From CAYLYU01 sp964501925 (GTDB taxonomy: Bacteria; Pseudomonadota; Zetaproteobacteria; Mariprofundales; Mariprofundaceae), in the NCBI GenBank assembly GCA_964501925.1, contig CAZCTM010000027.1, positions 1-25,471 of the forward strand: DNA of 25,471 nucleotides. Reading direction: 5' to 3'. Under the pieces are notes generated by a model. The model was not told where the DNA came from. It searched no databases and worked only from the letters and a program-made list of their open reading frames with translations. Below, piece by piece: positions 22,878 through 25,471 of the stretch. Each line of letters starts with the position of its first letter. Position 1 is the first letter of the stretch. The position numbers and the translations under genes were made by a program.

Positions 22878-23750
22878 TCATGATCCCAGCAATTCGAGCA
22901 TGCACCGACCCAGGAGGGTAGGATTGTGTTCGACCACGACACCCGCTGCCTCGAGCGCCGCGAATTTGGCCTCTGCCGTACCGGCCGATCCTGAAATTAT
23001 GGCGCCGGCATGTCCCATTCGCCGGCCCCTGGGGGCGGTGGCACCGGCGATAAAGGCAACAACGGGTTTGTGAACGTGATTGCGGACAAACTCAGCGGCA
23101 TTTTCCTCATCCGCCCCGCCAATCTCACCAATCATAATCACGCCTTCGGTGCCGGGATCGGCTTCAAAGAGCGCCAGGGCATCGATGAAATTCAATCCAT
23201 GGATGGGATCCCCCCCCATGCCTATACATGTGCTTTGCCCAAGTCCGGTTTCGGTCAGTTGCGCCACAGCCTCATAAGTCAACGTGCCGGAGCGGGAAAT
23301 CACCCCCACCCTTCCGGGCAGATGAATGTGTCCCGGCATGATCCCGATCTTGCATTCGCCGGGGGTGATGATGCCGGGGCAATTGGGACCGATCAGTACG
23401 GTCTCCCTGCCCTTAAGCCTGGCCTTCACCTTCAGCATATCCAGGACGGGAATACCCTCGGTAATGCATACCACAATCCCTATCCCCGCCTCCGCAGCCT
23501 CGATGATGGCGTCAGCGGCAAAGGGGGCGGGAACGTAGATCACGCTGGCCTCCGCTTCCACCTCCTGAACAGCCTCGGCAACGGTGTTGAAAACCGGCAA
23601 CCCCAGATGGACTTTTCCACCCTTGCCCGGCGTTACCCCACCCACCATGCGGGTGCCATAAGCCATCATCTGGCTGGAATGAAATGTTCCCTGTTTCCCT
23701 GTAAAACCCTGGCAGATCACACGTGTGTTTCTGTTGATGAGCACGCTCAT
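22878..23750 (-). CDS. sucD: Succinate-CoA ligase subunit alpha
   Basis: Alpha subunit (290 residues) of succinyl-CoA synthetase, which makes ATP or GTP while cleaving succinyl-CoA in the TCA cycle. The CoA-binding Rossmann start is VICQGFTGKQGTFHSSQMMAYGT. The phosphorylated histidine is His247 in GHAGAIISGSAGTAEAK. I chose the ATG at 23750, which gives the standard MSVLINRNTRVICQG start; an in-frame ATG 45 bp earlier lies within sucC. It begins 1 bp past the sucC stop, so the subunits are translationally coupled. Confidence 0.95.
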   Translation of the reverse strand: MSVLINRNTRVICQGFTGKQGTFHSSQMMAYGTRMVGGVTPGKGGKVHLGLPVFNTVAEAVQEVEAEASVIYVPAPFAADAIIEAAEAGIGIVVCITEGIPVLDMLKVKARLKGRETVLIGPNCPGIITPGECKIGIMPGHIHLPGRVGVISRSGTLTYEAVAQLTETGLGQSTCIGMGGDPIHGLNFIDALALFEADPGTEGVIMIGEIGGADEENAAEFVRNHVHKPVVAFIAGATAPRGRRMGHAGAIISGSAGTAEAKFAALEAAGVVVEHNPTLLGRCMLELLGS

Positions 23751-23751
23751 A

Positions 23752-24918
23752 TCAGGCCCTTCTCGCTGCAGCCGCGGCAAACTCGGCAGCCTCATTCAGA
23801 TCGTGTGCCCATTGCACGTTCAGACCCGATTCATGAATCAGGCGTCTGCCATCCTCTTCGTGAGTGCCTACCAGACGAAGGATCACCGGCACACGCATCG
23901 AACACTCCTTTGCCGCCCGAATCAGTCCGCGCGCAATGATGTCGCATCGAACAATCCCACCAAAAATATTGACCAGGATTGCCTTCAGATGGTCGTTGGC
24001 AAAAAGCAACCGGAATCCCTCTGTCACGGCCTCTTCCGTTACGCCACCACCCACATCAAGGAAATTGGCCGGTTTCTCCCCTTTCAGCTGGATGATATCC
24101 ATGGTTGCCATGGCCAGCCCCGCCCCGTTCACCATACAGCCAATCGTGCCGTCCAGCGAAATATAGTTCAGACCGAACTGGGCGGCCTCCAGCTCATACG
24201 GGTCCTCTTCCTCGACATCGCGCAGGGCCATGATTTCCCGATGACGATACAGGGCGTTATCGTCAAAGGTCATCTTGGCATCGATCGCCACGAGGCAACC
24301 CTCCTGCGTCACTGCAAGGGGATTCAGTTCGATCAGACTTGCATCCTTATTGGTAAAGGCGCGATAGAGTGAACCGGCCAGATGGGAGAATTGTTTCTCC
24401 ACTTCCCCGGACATGCCCAGGAAGGAGGCCATTTCTACGCAAGTCTCAGGCTGGAGACCCTGCAGAAAATCAACCGGCATGCGCATGATGCGATCGGGTG
24501 AGTCGGTGGCTACCCGTTCGATATCCATGCCCCCCTCAGGACTAAGCATGAAGCTGAGGCATTCAAGCTGCCGATCCACCAGCAAACCCAGATAGAGCTC
24601 CCGATCGATGTTCAGACCCCGTTCGATCCACAATCGGCGCACCAGTTTTCCTTCAGGACCCGTCTGTCGGGTCACAAGCCTGTGTCCGAGGATCTCCCTG
24701 GCGGCCTCTTCCACCTGCGGCAGCGACCTGCAGACACGCACTCCACCAGCCTTGCCACGCCCTCCGGCGTGGATCTGTGCCTTGACTACCCAGATCTCGC
24801 CGCCAAGTGAGCGGGCCAGCTTGCACGCCTGTTCAGGAGAACGAGCCAGGCCCCCTTCGGGGACGGGAACACCAAATTCAGCCAGGATCTGTTTGGCCTG
24901 ATATTCATGGATATTCAT
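23752..24918 (-). CDS. sucC: Succinate-CoA ligase [ADP-forming] subunit beta
   Basis: Beta subunit (388 residues) of succinyl-CoA synthetase. The ATP-grasp fold is visible: MNIHEYQAKQILAEFGVPVP, VVKAQIHAGGRGKAGGV (nucleotide loop), LIELNPLAV and AKMTFDDNALYR (metal ligands), then GLAMATMDIIQLKG, NFLDVGGG and NIFGGIVRCDIIA in the subunit-binding half. It is first in the sucCD unit. A terminator at 24961-24993 separates it from the Fur-box gene upstream. Confidence 0.96.
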   Translation of the reverse strand: MNIHEYQAKQILAEFGVPVPEGGLARSPEQACKLARSLGGEIWVVKAQIHAGGRGKAGGVRVCRSLPQVEEAAREILGHRLVTRQTGPEGKLVRRLWIERGLNIDRELYLGLLVDRQLECLSFMLSPEGGMDIERVATDSPDRIMRMPVDFLQGLQPETCVEMASFLGMSGEVEKQFSHLAGSLYRAFTNKDASLIELNPLAVTQEGCLVAIDAKMTFDDNALYRHREIMALRDVEEEDPYELEAAQFGLNYISLDGTIGCMVNGAGLAMATMDIIQLKGEKPANFLDVGGGVTEEAVTEGFRLLFANDHLKAILVNIFGGIVRCDIIARGLIRAAKECSMRVPVILRLVGTHEEDGRRLIHESGLNVQWAHDLNEAAEFAAAAARRA

Positions 24919-24960
24919 CCGGATGATTTCCCCTCGCCTGTCAGATATTCCATACCTTAC

Positions 24961-24993
24961 AAAAAAACGGGGAGGATCGGAAATCCAGCCCCG
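24961..24993 (-). terminator. Rho-independent terminator upstream of sucC
   Basis: On the minus strand CGGGG (24993-24989) and GGAT pair with ATCC and CCCCG (24972-24968) around a small loop with a short internal bulge, followed by seven T residues (24967-24961). It ends transcription of the secreted-protein gene before sucCD. Confidence 0.75.
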
Positions 24994-25020
24994 TGACCAT
25001 GCTACGAATCGTCTCGATCG

Positions 25021-25338
25021 CTAACGAACGATCACCTCGAGATGATCAAGTTTCTCTGCCTGAATGGTCCCGTCCGTAGCTTCACCACTGACTCTGACCC
25101 GATGACCGAAATGCTTGGCCAGATATGCATCATCCAGACCCTTGAGGTGATAAACCTCCTTTCCGTTCACCAGCAGGACAACCTCCTCCTTGCCCCGAAC
25201 GGAGGCCGGGCAGAGCTCGCCCTTCTCAGCACATGATTTACCGGTCAGGACTCCGACGTATTCGGCCGCATCAACGGATGGGACGAGGGCGGAAAAACCA
25301 AACAGAAGAAACAGGGGAAATACCGAAAGCCTCTTCAT
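25021..25338 (-). CDS. Secreted small protein, probably Fur-controlled
   Basis: Exported protein of 105 residues. The signal peptide spans about residues 1-24 (cut after VDA). The mature 80 residues look like a small beta-barrel or OB-like fold (YVGVLTGKSC, EEVVLLVNGKEVYHLKG, HRVRVSGEATDGTIQAEKL) with two cysteines close together (SCAEKGELC) that could form a disulfide. No family is recognised. AAGGAGG lies 6 bp before the ATG. The Fur box centred 30 bp upstream suggests expression under iron limitation. Confidence 0.75.
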   Translation of the reverse strand: MKRLSVFPLFLLFGFSALVPSVDAAEYVGVLTGKSCAEKGELCPASVRGKEEVVLLVNGKEVYHLKGLDDAYLAKHFGHRVRVSGEATDGTIQAEKLDHLEVIVR

Positions 25339-25358
25339 TCCAGCCTCCTTTCGTGTTA

Positions 25359-25377
25359 TATGATAATGATTATCATA
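25359..25377. promoter_or_regulatory. Fur box
   Basis: TATGATAAT, a central G, then ATTATCATA: a perfect 9-1-9 inverted repeat that contains the Fur 7-1-7 consensus TGATAATnATTATCA. It lies 20 bp before the start of the secreted-protein gene, where bound Fur would block its promoter. The sequence right of it to 25471 shows no gene I can support. Confidence 0.88.
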
Positions 25378-25471
25378 GCCTAAAAGGCGATAAAAGGCCA
25401 GGGGTCAGGCGGGGAACGAATTGACTCACAAAAAATGTAACCGAAGGAGAGCGAAAAGCAGGATCGTTGCC

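Noticed and set aside
23010..23939. A 309-codon open frame on the plus strand
   Set aside because: It is antisense to sucD and the end of sucC, both unmistakable.

Overview
The window looks like a piece of a draft or metagenome-assembled gammaproteobacterial chromosome. It carries pdxB, orn, mlaA, xerD, rnr, citrate synthase and sucCD, with bacterial tRNA-Phe and tRNA-Leu genes. A run of exactly 100 Ns (7395-7494) marks a scaffold join. The genus cannot be told from the sequence alone.

Region 1 (1-7300, all minus strand) is a surface-polysaccharide cluster, visibly richer in A+T than the rest. In transcription order it holds an EPS-associated MarR-type regulator with a perfect 10-5-10 palindrome at its start, a VioA-like sugar aminotransferase, a left-handed beta-helix acyltransferase, a zinc-ribbon methyltransferase, a Wzx-type flippase, an FkbM methyltransferase, a GT-A glycosyltransferase and a sulfotransferase. 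The cluster probably continues past the left edge. The set suggests a glycan with a 4-acylamino-4,6-dideoxyhexose plus methyl and possibly sulfate groups.

Region 2 (7332-9298) is a secreted S8 subtilase whose C-terminus is lost in the gap. Region 3 (9470-17045) is housekeeping: pdxB-orn, two tandem terminators (the first with an all-pyrimidine loop that makes the opposite strand a G-quadruplex candidate), an OmpA-family coiled-coil protein, a 70-residue conserved-looking protein, tRNA-Phe with its promoter, mlaA, a BASS transporter overlapping a VanZ-like gene, and citrate synthase.

Region 4 (17157-19192) is the most unusual part. The last 41 codons of xerD plus 48 bp downstream are duplicated as a 174-bp direct repeat with one mismatch. 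The repeats flank about 0.9 kb holding a BrnT/BrnA toxin-antitoxin pair, a broken CxxC reading frame and a frameshifted P4-type integrase remnant. This looks like the scar of a mobile element at the 3' end of xerD, with only the toxin-antitoxin pair still intact.

Region 5 (19297-25471) holds tRNA-Leu(CAG), whose predicted promoter lies over the start of the divergent rnr; a lipoprotein; a stand-alone 30-residue membrane peptide gene with its own ribosome site and terminator; a 58-residue protein; a four-helix membrane protein; sucCD; and a secreted protein behind a near-ideal Fur box.
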